Of a DNA stretch of 64,000 bases, positions 1-10,354 are shown one piece after another. The notes below the pieces were generated by a model. That model was not told where the DNA came from, searched no databases, and saw nothing but the letters and a program-made list of their open reading frames with translations. Made by a program: the position numbers and the translations under genes. The stretch is from Taudactylus pleione (Eukaryota; Chordata; Amphibia; Anura; Myobatrachidae), in assembly GCA_031769625.1 (NCBI GenBank), contig JAUIMM010000001.1, positions 2,108,001 to 2,172,000 on the forward strand, in the 5' to 3' direction. Numbering within the stretch: position 1 is the first letter of the stretch; every line of letters starts with the position of its first letter.

Positions 1-237
1 GTGATGCCTGGTACACATGGAGACAGATTTACTTGTGGGGGATCAGGGACCTGGTACAGTGTCCAAATGTCATTTACTCTCTGCCATCTGTGCTGGTCAG
101 TAGTGGTGCATGTAGGTGCCCATTGCTGCCTGGTTATATTGTCACGTGTCTGGCAAGGTGTAGAAAGAACCATGTGAGACAGACAGAATACAGACCTCAG
201 TGTACGTCAGTGACATTATATCACATTAACCTTACAG

Positions 238-354
238 AGATGCAGCGTGGGAGCGTGAGGACAACGCTTACAGAGAGCTACTGCAAGTGCACCAGAGGTG
301 TGATGTGGAACCCTGCCTGTGTGACAGAGGAAGAACCCACAGTGAGAGTGGAGG
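238..354 (+). CDS. PHF7-like gene A, coding exon 8 (PHD-like zinc module, first half)
   Basis: The exon is bounded by a ttacag acceptor and a GAGG|GTAAAT donor and is 117 bp long. It is identical in layout to the exon at 46,816. Read with one base completing the previous codon, it encodes a segment rich in Glu/Arg followed by Cys-x4-Cys-x-Cys (RCDVEPCLCDRGR), the start of the C-terminal zinc-binding module of PHF7/G2E3-type proteins. No stop interrupts this frame; the long open frame that covers it in another register is a shadow. The upstream exons of gene A are left of the window. Confidence 0.85.
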
Positions 355-931
355 GTAAATTGGATTCAATTAAACATTTCTACATTACTGAACCTAACAC
401 CAATCTTAGAGCCGTAACCAGACATTTTACACCCCCCCCAAATAATCATCATTTGATGGCATTTGCTCTCTCTCTCCACCCCACGCTATATAAATATATT
501 TTGATTTGTGCCTTTTATCCTCCACCAATGCCCGGGTTGTAGGCAGAATGAAGGAAGTCGGGCGACGTATCATCCTTTGCCCTTAGTTAGCACTCTGGTG
601 CTGCTCAGATGGACACGGTTATGGTGACATGCTGGGGCAGCGACACTGCCTTTCGTGACTTATCTCGCTATATGTCCGGTGCCCTGTTGTACAGTATATA
701 ACGCCTTTGTATTTCAGGAGTGTTTCTTTTTTAAATATTTAATAAACTCCCCTACATATTACACCGTGTTTACATCTTATAAGCTGCCACATTGTCTGAT
801 CATCCCTAATATACAATAAAACCTTTAGTACCTGAGGTTCTCCATCTCTTCCAGAAACACGACGCTCCCTTACTCAGGGTTATAGCTCCAGCTTTAGGGA
901 AGAGATTTATCCTATGTGTTTCCCCTTTCAG

Positions 932-1068
932 TGATTGGTGCATAATCCGCTGCCAGTGCTGCGGAGCATCCGGAACCCACCTCACCTGCTCTACCCTGAC
1001 ATCGGTGGAGTGCACCTGGGCATGCGCTGACTGTACTTCTATCCTGGAGAGACCTGAGGATGAGGAAG
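932..1068 (+). CDS. PHF7-like gene A, coding exon 9 (PHD-like zinc module, second half)
   Basis: Acceptor ccctttcag and donor GAAG|GTGAGT flank 137 bp that stay open in the phase left by exon 8. The product has the closely spaced cysteines and Cys-x2-Cys pairs of the third zinc module (DWCIIRCQCCGASGTHLTC), ending in an acidic PEDEE run. Compared with gene B there is one amino-acid change (Thr for Ala just after this motif) and a few silent changes. That pattern suggests the paralogue is still constrained or very young. Confidence 0.85.
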
Positions 1069-1571
1069 GTGAGTACTGTCCCAGGCTACTTTCTGTAATA
1101 TACATTATTATGTGTGGTTAGTATGGTGTCTAAGAGCATAAATGATATTTCACTAAAGAGGTAGAATGAGAATTAATGGAAACTCTCATTAAGTAACAAT
1201 TATTTTATATTATGGCAAGATACATTTATTAAACCTTTTTATATATAGCATGTATTACTTGGGCTGTCAGTATGTGATGTAATATGTACCACTTACTGTA
1301 TGACCATAAGGTGGGTAGAGATGCAGAGGAGATAAATCTGGGGAAGGTGCCCCAGTTATTTAGAACCCTGCTAACCACAGTGATCACTTCCCACCATAAC
1401 GTTTGGATAAAGGAACATTTCTACACGTGGCAGATGTCTTCTACCTTTACATGCAGTGGGGTGTGACTGACTTGTTTCCCCTGTGCTGCTGCACCAGTCA
1501 TTTTCATTAGATAGTATTGTGCCTGGGGCAAGTGGAATGAAGCAATATGTCCTCATCGTGTCAGACACCCA

Positions 1572-1748
1572 GGGGTATATTTACTAAAGTGAGAGTTTTT
1601 AGAAGTGGAGATGTTGCCCATAGCAACCAATCAGATTCTACTTAACATGTAACTAGCACCTTCTAGAAGATAATAACTAGAATCTGATTGGTTGCTATGG
1701 GCAACATCTCCACTTCTAAAAACTCTCACTTTAGTAAATTTACCCCCC
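1572..1748. mobile_element. Short palindromic MITE in intron 9 (copy A)
   Basis: Two arms of about 65 bp are inverted copies of each other. The outer part contains TTTACTAAAGTGAGAGTTTT and the inner part contains GTTGCTATGGGCAACATC. A loop of about 45 bp separates the arms. There is no coding capacity. The same element sits at 48,151, so it predates the segmental duplication. It resembles a very common class of anuran non-autonomous DNA transposons. Confidence 0.8.
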
Positions 1749-2215
1749 AATGTCTGAGCTGGAAGTATCTATACAACTCTGTAACTGGGAGCTTAGATTG
1801 GTCACATGGAAGTTAGTAGGATGTGGGAGAGTGACCGGCTCTCCCAGCTGTGCAGGGGACTCCCTAATATTGAGTTTCCAGGATGTTTCGGGTGACTTTG
1901 GAAAATATGTTAAATTGGTTCATGATCAAGTTGCTATAAAATGGATCTAATAAGCTTTAGCCTCCTACAGTCACACCACACACCGTGGGCACATATATGT
2001 CACTTTAAATGCACTCGCCTACTGCATGTTATCATAATATAAAACATGTATGTCAGGGCTGGACCTGCATCATTTTTACTGACAACCTCCATAAGTTTTA
2101 CTGAAATTCATATTTATGTGTGGCCCTTTTCTTGTTACAACAACCTTAGGCTACCAGGACATTGTAGGATGCATAAACGTATCAGTAACAGTGTTGTGTC
2201 TCTTTCTGATTGCAG

Positions 2216-2433
2216 AGTCACCGGCAGAGTCACCAATGCCATCTACAAGCAGCGCATGTGAACCACCTGCCATAACACCGGCAGAGTCACCAATGCCATC
2301 TACAAGCAGCGCATGTGAACCACCTGCCATAACACCAGCAGACGAGACCTGTGCCCCCGTTAGAGGATTCAAAATTGTAACAACAAGGAGATGCAGGAGA
2401 TCTCCCTACCAGCTCCGGAACCCCCGGCAGTAA
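2216..2433 (+). CDS. PHF7-like gene A, coding exon 10 with in-frame stop
   Basis: The acceptor tgattgcag precedes a frame that continues exon 9 in phase. It encodes two near-perfect 20-residue repeats (unit ESPMPSTSSACEPPAITPA) and then a basic tail containing RRCRRSPYQLRNPRQ before TAA at 2431-2433. A GTAACA sequence at 2430 could act as a donor and skip the stop; splicing from there to 3690 restores the frame. Gene B has Tyr where this copy has Phe in the RG(F/Y)K segment. The tandem peptide repeat comes from an internal 60-bp duplication. Confidence 0.75.
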
Positions 2434-2477
2434 CATCAGCAGGGAGATAAGGTATAACACATCAACAATGTATAGGA

Positions 2478-2640
2478 GGACAGGGACAAGGTCTACACCA
2501 GATGGTTACCATGCAATAGGTCACTAGGGACAAAAGGTCAACAGGTACAATATGTCAATAGCATACAAGGTCGACAGGGTTTAAAAGGTCGCCAGGTTCA
2601 AACAGTTGACACACATGGTCAACATTTTTTTTTTTACTTT
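2478..2640. repeat. Degenerate 'aaggtcgaca' repeat tract
   Basis: Loosely repeated words of about 10-20 bp of the form aggtcac/aaaggtcaaca/aggtcgacaggg occur up to a poly-T run near 2,630. The same tract is at about 49,060-49,220 in copy B. It looks like a fragment of an interspersed repeat; no gene is seen. Confidence 0.5.
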
Positions 2641-3270
2641 AACCCTTATGTGCGGTCACTAGGCATTGGCCATACTATAGCACAGAGCCATCCTTCCAGT
2701 GGAAGTGTCATTGTCATGTAGACTGACCTCCGCGCTCGCACACAGCATGCAGACGCAGATGGGGGGCAGTGTTAGACGTAGCATTTGCAGCCACCATGGG
2801 GTGGGTGTAAGTCCTGATACTAATGATGATGGCTATGGATGGAAATACAGTGGGCGGCCCTGTTTTCCACATGCAGACACACGGATGTTCAGCATAAACA
2901 GGCAGAGGCTTGCATTAGCAGAATGAATTAGGCAGACCGCCATGGCCGGATGGCAGAATCAGGACCTATGTGCCTGGCCAGCCTGGGCTTTGTAGTGTAA
3001 CTCCCTCTTCAGTGTCCAGTGGCTCAAGTAGGTTCCATCAATCGCAACAGGTGTGTTTCCTTTTACTTCCCTGACAGAGAGGTGACGATCACCCAGCCCC
3101 AGGCGCTATAATCACACAGTTATAGTATTAAAAAACAGTTTTATTAGACTGGAGCATTTCTAGTCCATATAACCAGGGGCTGGCTGGCAACTTTCAGCCT
3201 GGGGGGCAGATGCAAGCAAGTGTCCAGGCTTTTCTACCAGTGCATGCATCTGGAATAATGGTCTGTAAGT

Positions 3271-3437
3271 GTGGTTTGCCTAATATGGGTGTGGTTTGCC
3301 TAATGTGGGTGCAGTTTGCCTAATGTGGGTGCGGTTTGCCTAATGTGGGTGTGGTTTGCCTAATGTGGGAGCGGTTTGCCTAATGTGGGTGCGGTTTGCC
3401 TAATGTGGGTGCAGTTTGCCTAATGTAGGTGTGGTTT
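3271..3437. repeat. 20-bp minisatellite (copy A)
   Basis: About eight head-to-tail units of gtttgcctaatgtgggtgcg with a few transitions. Unit number is the same as in copy B (49,850-50,016). It lies in the putative intron between exons 10 and 11. Confidence 0.9.
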
Positions 3438-3689
3438 AAAAAGTTATTGAAATCAGTGAAAAATTGTTATGACAACGGACTATAAATAAATACATCATAT
3501 ACCAGCCTCATTTTACTAAGCTGAACTATTCTAGTGACCAAAACACAATACAGGGAGCACTCTAGTGACCGATACACAATACAAGGAACACTCTAGTGAT
3601 CGATAAACAATGCAGGAACTATTCTAATACAAAGCAGGGACCATTCTACTGCATATGTAAAAAATACTAATCTCTTTTTCCTCCACTAG

Positions 3690-3756
3690 GGGGCACAGGG
3701 ATGAGACACACATCAGGAGCCGCAAGCCGCAGCCGGTGCTCATCGGGGGAAGCAAG
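3690..3756 (+). CDS. PHF7-like gene A, possible coding exon 11
   Basis: A polypyrimidine acceptor (ctctttttcctccactag) and a strong AAG|GTAAGC donor enclose 67 bp. In the phase given by the GTAACA donor at 2430 it is open and encodes a basic peptide ending in RKPQPVLIGGSK. Conservation in both gene copies and good splice sites support an exon. It is used only if the stop in exon 10 is spliced out, so it may belong to an alternative transcript. Confidence 0.5.
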
Positions 3757-4800
3757 GTAAGCAGGTATGCTGGGAGTTGTGGGTTAGCAGCTTTCACCAC
3801 CAGAACAGGAGACCTCTGGCACCTCTATGGGTGCTGGCAGTGTGGGCTCCCAGTCTAACCACACTCACCACTAGACCACCATGGATTTTTATATGGAGCA
3901 GGGGCTGCTTCATAGCAGTGGTGGCCATGTTCCCTGAGAGTTATATTTAGAAAAGGGATAAGGAGTTGTTGGTGGTGGGCGCACAAATAGAAATAAATAT
4001 TAAATAAAATATAACTTTTATTGGTTAATACCTAAAATAGATGTACCCTATTGGAAAGGGAATAAACAGTGAAATATAAGGATTAAAATTGATATCAAAC
4101 AAAACACACATATACATAAAAAGGAAGGCAGATCCACTGATGTATTGTTGCGCGGGGTGTAACTACACCCAAATGACTATAAATGTTAATAAATCAATTA
4201 ATCATATATATATATCAAGATTACAAATTGTTCCTATCTATTATAGATGCTATGTATACCAGCGGCATGAGTAAATATTGCATCCAATATAATAGTATTG
4301 ACACACCAAATTTATTAGAGGGGGAAATTCATATATAAATCCCCTGTTAGTTGTAAGTAGGGACTCTTTATAATGGTGGTTTGTCAGCCTTAACACCGGG
4401 TTATCACTGTGTTATTATACTGATCTATTATCAAATGGGTAGTATCAATCTCATTGTAACACACTCATGTAATACACTGAGGTACATTGTGTGGGGGAAT
4501 ATATAGGAGCAGAATATTAATTTATAACCACAATTCCCCAAATGATTATCTTTAATATGGATAGCATATCCTTGTTGGATTAGTGTGACAGCACGTTTAT
4601 CATGCTACTAACTTAATTGTTGTAGTGGGCAAGTTGTTACCAGTTCACAACAGTAGCAGCAGATTGCTACTATCAGTTATACTATATGCAAGTGAAAAGT
4701 GATTCAGGTTTTATAAGTATCACGCTGTGTGTCATAAATCTGCTTAGGGTACACAACAGCTCCCAACATAGCAGTCTCAACTTATCAATTCTATTACTTA

Positions 4801-5200
4801 TGCTGGGCATACACGGCAAGATAAAATGTCTGTCAGACCGACAGACATTTTATCTGGCCGGCTGCCAGCCGCAGATATCCGCGGCATACACTGTGAGAGA
4901 AATCTCACAGTGTATAGCCCGACATCCGCGCTCCGCCCCCGGGGGAGGACACATTTCCCTGTTCCTTCCGTAGTAAGGAACACAGGAAATGTCCATCCGT
5001 CGGCTGCGCTGGGCATACACTGCCCAATGTGGCCGACAGTTACCGGGTAAATATCGCATCGGACGGGCATGCTGGACAATCCAGCATGCCCGACCGAGCA
5101 ATATTTAACCCTCAGTCACCACCCCCCACGCTACAATTATCGCGGCGATCCGCCGATATCGGGCAGAACGTCCCGATAATTGCAGCGTGTATGGCCAGCA
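4801..5200. mobile_element. Hairpin-chain MITE, family 2 (copy A), inside the 3.8-kb element
   Basis: Terminal inverted repeats TGCTGGGCATACACG and CGTGTATGGCCAGCA are flanked by TTA on both sides, consistent with a 3-bp target duplication. The interior is a row of separate palindromes: 4819-4855 (ATAAAATGTCTGTC arms), 4886-4916 (ATACACTGTGAGA arms), 4950-4992 (ACATTTCC arms), 5058-5098 (GGGCATGCTGG arms) and 5133-5182 (CAATTATCG arms). No protein is encoded. The TTA sites suggest the PIF/Harbinger superfamily. Confidence 0.75.
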
Positions 5201-5762
5201 TTAGAGACCGAATGACATACTAATCTGCAACAATCTATTTTATGCATTTAGTATCAATTTGTTAGAATCTGACACAGTGCATCCTGTCATTATCTTCAGT
5301 GTTACACTGTGTGAGGTCCAAATGTTCAGGGCACACAACACATTGTGGTATATTGATGTCAGCTTATTAGCTTTAATAACACAGCTGACCATATATTGCT
5401 CTATAACAATGTGTCCTATTCTGCAGTATCAGCCTGTTGGCAATTATCGGCTATGCAGAATATTATCCTGAGGTAGTTGGACCTAATACATGCTGCTACA
5501 TAGCATCTTTCAGTCAAAAAGGTGTAGACATATTATCCCTTTCAACAAACAACAAACAAGATGGAGCTGCCAGTGACGCCGACGCGCGCGTTTCACTGTA
5601 AGCAGCTTTTTCAAAGCTGAACCCGATTGTTCAGCTCGACCAGCTATTTATTCTAGTTTGAAACTCCAATCATGTTGGTATCCCATGTCACATGGTATTC
5701 CCATCCAATAGGGGATAGCCCTCATCAGTAGTCACATGTATTATCACATGATTCATGCAGTG

Positions 5763-6215
5763 AGTCATAGAAACTACTGCCGATCATGTGATCGGAATTA
5801 CGGCCAATAGGAAAGGGGGTGTGTTCATTCATCTGTGTTGTAAACACATTACTAAAATGAGCCGTCCGTCTAGTAACTGGGAGGTAAACAGTGATGTTCG
5901 ATTTAAAACTTATTAGTGTCAATAGAAAAACGAGTCATAGACATATTACTGCCAATCATATAAACATATTGCTGAAACGAGCAGTCCATTAGGTAACTGG
6001 TAAGTGGACATTGATAATCAATTAAAACCTCTAAATATCAATAAAGAGGTGAGTCATAAACATTGCTGCCGATCGTATGATCGAAATACCAGCCAATAGG
6101 AAGGGGGGTATGTTCATTCATCTGTTTTATAAATAGATTGCTAAAACGAGTCATTCGTTTAATAATTAGTAAGTGGGCAATAATTTTCGGTTTAAAACCC
6201 ATAAATATCATTAGG
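5763..6215. repeat. Three diverged ~165-bp tandem repeats with AP-1 and CCAAT motifs
   Basis: Units starting near 5763, 5930 and 6050 share GAGTCATA, TACTGCCGATCAT and CCAATAGGAAAG. They also share an (A/G)TTTAAAAC(C/T) tail. TGAGTCA (AP-1 type) occurs in units one and three, and unit two has CGAGTCA. The arrangement resembles a repeated promoter/enhancer cassette within the mobile element; activity is inference. Confidence 0.55.
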
Positions 6216-7737
6216 GATCTATATATTTATGATTGAAAAAGCACAAAATATAAACATAACATTAAAAATAGGAGAATTTATTTATTGGTGTGTTGCAAGT
6301 GATCAATGTGATACTTATATGATTCCCTTGATAAATATAAACAAGAAGAAGGGATAAATAAGTGGGATGTAAATAAAATTATCATATTATGGATGTGTTG
6401 ATAAAAGTGCAAGCTTGAGTGAGGTAGTCATTAGTGAGGAAAAATAGTGACAAAATGACAAAAAATAATTGTGAAAAGAAAAAAAGGAGGGGAAATGTAA
6501 AAAAAATAAATAAATTATATGTGATACAGAGACTGCTTTATTTCTTGAATCAATTACTCAATTGTATAGTAGTATACAATTAAATTCTATCCATATAGAC
6601 TCAATGGTGCTTGTTAAATGCATCATAATAAATCATTGCTGTACAATCAATGTTTACATACTATCTCATTGAATTGTGTTCATACCATATGATATTATGG
6701 GTGATAGTTCATAATGAGCCACTTCTAATGTTAGCAATGTCCCCAATCTCCTATATTATAGGGATGTTATCCATGATCTTTAAGAATTGAAGGGAGTCAT
6801 TCACATAATATTATAGGTGGTAAAGCAGGAATAACCACTTCCTTCTTAATGGTAATGATGTCCCTAATTCACCATGTTGGAAAGATAATATATAAATGGT
6901 TTTAAAAAATGAAAGAAATGGGGCATAGCTGTTTGCTTCATTTAGCCCTCCCGGGTACAAGCTGTTCATTAGGAAGATCATTTTAGTTTCCCATTTCAAC
7001 AACTCACGATCCAAGTCTCCTCCTCTATTAATATTCTGCTCCTATATATTCCCCCACACAATGAACCTCAGTGTATTACATGAGTGTGTTACAATGAGAT
7101 TGATACTACCCATTTGATAATAGATCAGTATAAGAACACAGTGATAACCCGGTGTTAAGGCTGATAAACCACCATTATAAAGAATTCCCTACTTACAACT
7201 AACAGGGGATTTATATATGAATTTCCCCCTCTAATAAATTTGGTGTGTCAATACTATTATATTGGATGCAATATTTACTCATACCGCTGGTATACATAGC
7301 ATCTATAATAGATAGGAACAATTTGTAATCTTGACATATATATATGATTAATTGATTTATTAACCTTTATAGTCATTTAGGTGTAGTTACACCCCACGCA
7401 AAAATACATCAGTGGATCTGCCTCCATTTTTATGTATATGTGTGTTTTGTTTGATATCAATTTTAATCCTTATATTTCACTGTTTATTCCCTTTCTAAAA
7501 GGATAGATCTATTTTAGGTATATTTTATTTAATATTTAATTCTATTTATGTGCCCATTACCAACAACTCCTTATCCCTTTTCTAAATATATGCTCTTACT
7601 TAGTTGATTAGGGCTGCACCCCCATCATTTTATGAACTATTGAGTTAAGATTATATAGGGGTTCATAACCAATATTAGTAGTGTGCAGATACCTTCCCCT
7701 CTTCCTTTTCTCCTTTTTTTTCATCCCTGAGAGTTAT

Positions 7738-8576
7738 GCCAGATGGGGGAGGCTGGAGCTTCCCTTTTTACCCCTCTCCCACCCCTAGGGGTGTGCTTTC
7801 CCTATGCAGCCATTAAGCCCCAAGCAGATCCTCCCTTCTCTCCTCCCCCTCCTAGACCCTGAGCAGCCATTTTATAACATTGCCTGCCCCAGCATTGGAG
7901 AGAGAACCTGGGCTCCTGTCTCCTCTGATAGGCTGCTCCCACTTATCTCATTGCTCCTTCCTGCTGGTTAGGCTGGATTGTTGAGCTTATTTAGCCCACA
8001 TTTTTCTGCATTGAGAGGTCGGTGTGTCTGTGAGTAAGTGTACGTTACTTGTGTGTCTGTACCTGCTGTTACTGGTCACTGAGAAACACCCCTTGCAGGG
8101 GCAGCTTGTGTATGTGTGTATATATATATACATGGGTCTCGAGAGGCCATCTTCTCCAGCAGCCTACACTATGCTCCTGCAGATAAGAATGGTCATAGTC
8201 TACTTTACTCTACAAGGCCTAACTTACCTAAATGATACAATGGCTAAGTGACATCAGGAGGTATACTATCAGGCATACCAGCTATGTGTGTTATACATAC
8301 ACTGCATAGCTGACTTTCACACAATATTTTTGTGGACGGTTACCCTACCAGATATCTCTGGATAAGGTACTTATTTCCAGGTATCCCTGAGGGAGGTCCA
8401 TACACTTATCCAGGGTATGTCTCAGGTACTCCATTTTATGCAGATTGGACTCCTCCCCCTCTAAAGACACTAGTATTGGTGACTGGTCCCCTTTGCAGAA
8501 CAAGAGCGTTCCCTCCCTTAAGGGGACAGCTTTGGGATGTCCCACAGTCTCCAATGTCCCCCATGGCATGAAAGAG
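7738..8576. other. Non-coding stretch after the 3.8-kb element
   Basis: Mixed-composition DNA with C/T-rich parts and a short (TA)n at about 8119. Several short open frames have no recognisable domain or splice logic. I see no gene here. Confidence 0.5.
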
Positions 8577-8582
8577 AAAATA

Positions 8583-8959
8583 GGATTTTTGTTCTTACCT
8601 ATAAAATCCTTTTCTCTGAGTCCATGTGGGACATGGGGTCGCACGACCTTACTCCACTGGCTGGTTAGGGGTTGGTTCTGGCACCTATTCGGTCAAATGG
8701 TTCTACCCCTGCTTGTAACTGGTTCTGTGTGCCTGGTTCTTTCCTCCTCTCCTCCTACTCTCCCTGTCCTTGGCCTTTTGTTAGTATTAACTGGATGCAT
8801 GAGGCAGGGGGTGGGGTATAGGGGAGGAGGAGCCTGTGCTGCTGCTTTAAACTTAACTCTTTGGTGCCCAGGCTCCTCCAGCTCCAGCTATACCCAGGGG
8901 CTCTAGTGTCCCCCATATGGATTCAGAGAAAAGGATTTTACAGGTAAGAACAAAAATCC
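8583..8959. mobile_element. MITE with splice-site-like terminal repeats (copy A)
   Basis: The left end GGATTTTTGTTCTTACCT and the right end AGGTAAGAACAAAAATCC are reverse complements. The match continues inward through AAAATCCTTTTCTCTGA to about 45 bp. The interior is C/T-rich and non-coding. The right terminus reads TTTTACAG|GTAAGAA on the plus strand and the left reads TTATAG|GTAAGAA on the minus strand, so each end presents a consensus-like 5' splice site. Confidence 0.8.
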
Positions 8960-9451
8960 AGTTTTAGTACCCACTATGATTTTATGTTGTGATCTAGTAC
9001 TGGAGATCTTATGGATTCCATTTGCAAGATTGATGGGTGGCTGCTATATAGAACCAGTAAGAGATCGGGGCGAGGTGAGCAGTGGGCAGTATGAGGTGAC
9101 CCGTGTCCCTGTACTAATAGACTAATAATAGCTAATCGCTAGAATTGTTAGGAGCATAGCTAGTGCCACTAAAAGATACTGATTTTACACTTATTCTAGT
9201 GGCCTTAAAGATTCTGCTCTCAGGGTCATATCACGTGGAACGTTTATCACCATCCTTCTTCCTGGTTATTGTAGAACCCTCCCACACTACAGAGCCCAAT
9301 GGACGGACAGTGTTGTCATTCCAGATGTTATCTGTCATCCTAAATAGGACACAAAATGTAACTCCAACATCATTTCTCTGTAACATCACCTCTGCGAGTG
9401 ACCTGTTTTACTACAGCTCCATTCTCCTGCTTATGGGTATTTGTGTTACAG

Positions 9452-9479
9452 AACATTTGCTGTTGGCTCCATGATATCA
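9452..9479 (+). CDS. Speculative 28-bp microexon (gene A)
   Basis: A tgtgttacag acceptor and an ATCA|GTAAGA donor surround 28 bp that would take phase 0 from the exon at 3690 and leave the phase needed by the exon at 10172. The phase match is the only support beyond conservation in copy B. The peptide (NICCWLHDI) shows no domain. Confidence 0.15.
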
Positions 9480-9634
9480 GTAAGATCTGTAGATACTTGC
9501 GAGCGGGTCTGAATCAGGCCCATTGTGCGGATATTAGGTGTGTAATGGATGCAATGTACAGCTCAGTGCAAGTTCACTTTATGTAAAAGGGCTTCTCTGT
9601 GTACATTTATTTTCCCAACCCAACCCACTTTCCA

Positions 9635-9702
9635 AAATAGCTATAATCGCCTAATAACCATAGTAATCACCTAATAACCATAGTAAGCACCTAATAACCA
9701 AA
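9635..9702. repeat. Short 22-bp triplicated repeat
   Basis: Three consecutive units of the form cacctaataaccatagtaa. The same repeat is at about 56,222-56,284. Confidence 0.7.
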
Positions 9703-10059
9703 GCCCACAGCTGACCATTACCGGCTCTGCAGTGCTATATGTCTGTCTCCACTGTGTATACATGTCAGAGACACTTTAAGGCTTGTTTACAATATGTGAG
9801 GTTCCTTTGAATTATCTATATGGCACAGTCATGGCGCTCTGACCACTTACACCATGACATAACACTGTTAGGTGGGCGCTGTCCCCAGACCTCAGCCTTG
9901 TCAGATCATGTCTACGCATCACAGGCTGGGTTTCAGCAAATCCGTTCTGCCGGCTGCCGGCTGTGGTGTGACATGGTCCTTGTGGTTATACTGGTGCATC
10001 ATGCGGTACATGGGCAGTTACATGCTGGGTGCAGAAACCATTCTATAAAGATAAAACAG

Positions 10060-10165
10060 TGGAATTCTCAGAAGCCTGGCTACACATATACAGTAATAAG
10101 TGTCTCTATTGGGTGGAAGTGTTTAATGATGAACAGTGAGAAATCTGACTACTGTTATGTGTTGT
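10060..10165. repeat. Left flanking direct repeat of the 24-bp block (copy A)
   Basis: About 105 bp, beginning TGGAATTCTCAGAAGCC and including GGGTGGAAGTGTTTAATGAT, recurs as a diverged direct copy at 12,994-13,102, on the other side of the low-complexity block. Part of this segment is intronic sequence just upstream of the exon at 10,172. Confidence 0.85.
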
Positions 10166-10171
10166 CTGCAG

Positions 10172-10354
10172 ACTCTGTGTATGTGGAGCCTCAGCTGAAA
10201 CCCGATGAACACGGAAATGATACAACGGCGACAGAATCTGTGCCCGAGGAGGAGGATGGTGGTGATGATCCTTATTATGGTGGCGCTAATGGTGATGACA
10301 ACAACAACACTCATGATGATGACAGCAACAACACTCATGATGATGACGACAACA
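10172..10354 (+). CDS. Possible acidic 3' exon of gene A (start of Asp/Asn/His-rich repeat)
   Basis: After a gttgtctgcag acceptor, the third register is open. It reads a normal-looking peptide (SVYVEPQLKPDEHGNDTT, then ESVPEEEDGGDDPYYGG) and then enters the repeat as NNTHDDDDN. A one-base change near 10,355 shifts the register from His-Asp-Asn to Met/Leu/Thr. The His-Asp register itself meets TAG at about 10,466. The non-repetitive start and the splice site favour a true exon; where translation ends is unclear. Confidence 0.35.

Larger units (their letters stand above)
3932..7737. mobile_element. 3.8-kb element with long inverted arms and 13-bp target duplication (copy A)
   Basis: The 13-mer CCCTGAGAGTTAT occurs at 3932-3944 and again at 7725-7737 and brackets a 3,780-bp insert. 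The left arm (3945-4521) is the reverse complement of 7027-7590, with small differences. The right end carries 134 extra bp after its arm, ending in a pyrimidine/T tract. No long coding frame is present. Inside are a hairpin-chain MITE at 4801-5200 and three diverged repeats of about 165 bp at 5763-6215. Penelope-like or Mutator-like origins are both possible and unproven. Confidence 0.85.

Noticed and set aside
33..542. 169-codon frame at the left edge and its 229-codon counterpart at 46,431
   Set aside because: It covers exon 8 in the wrong register and runs through both splice sites into intron; the correct phase is fixed by exon 7.
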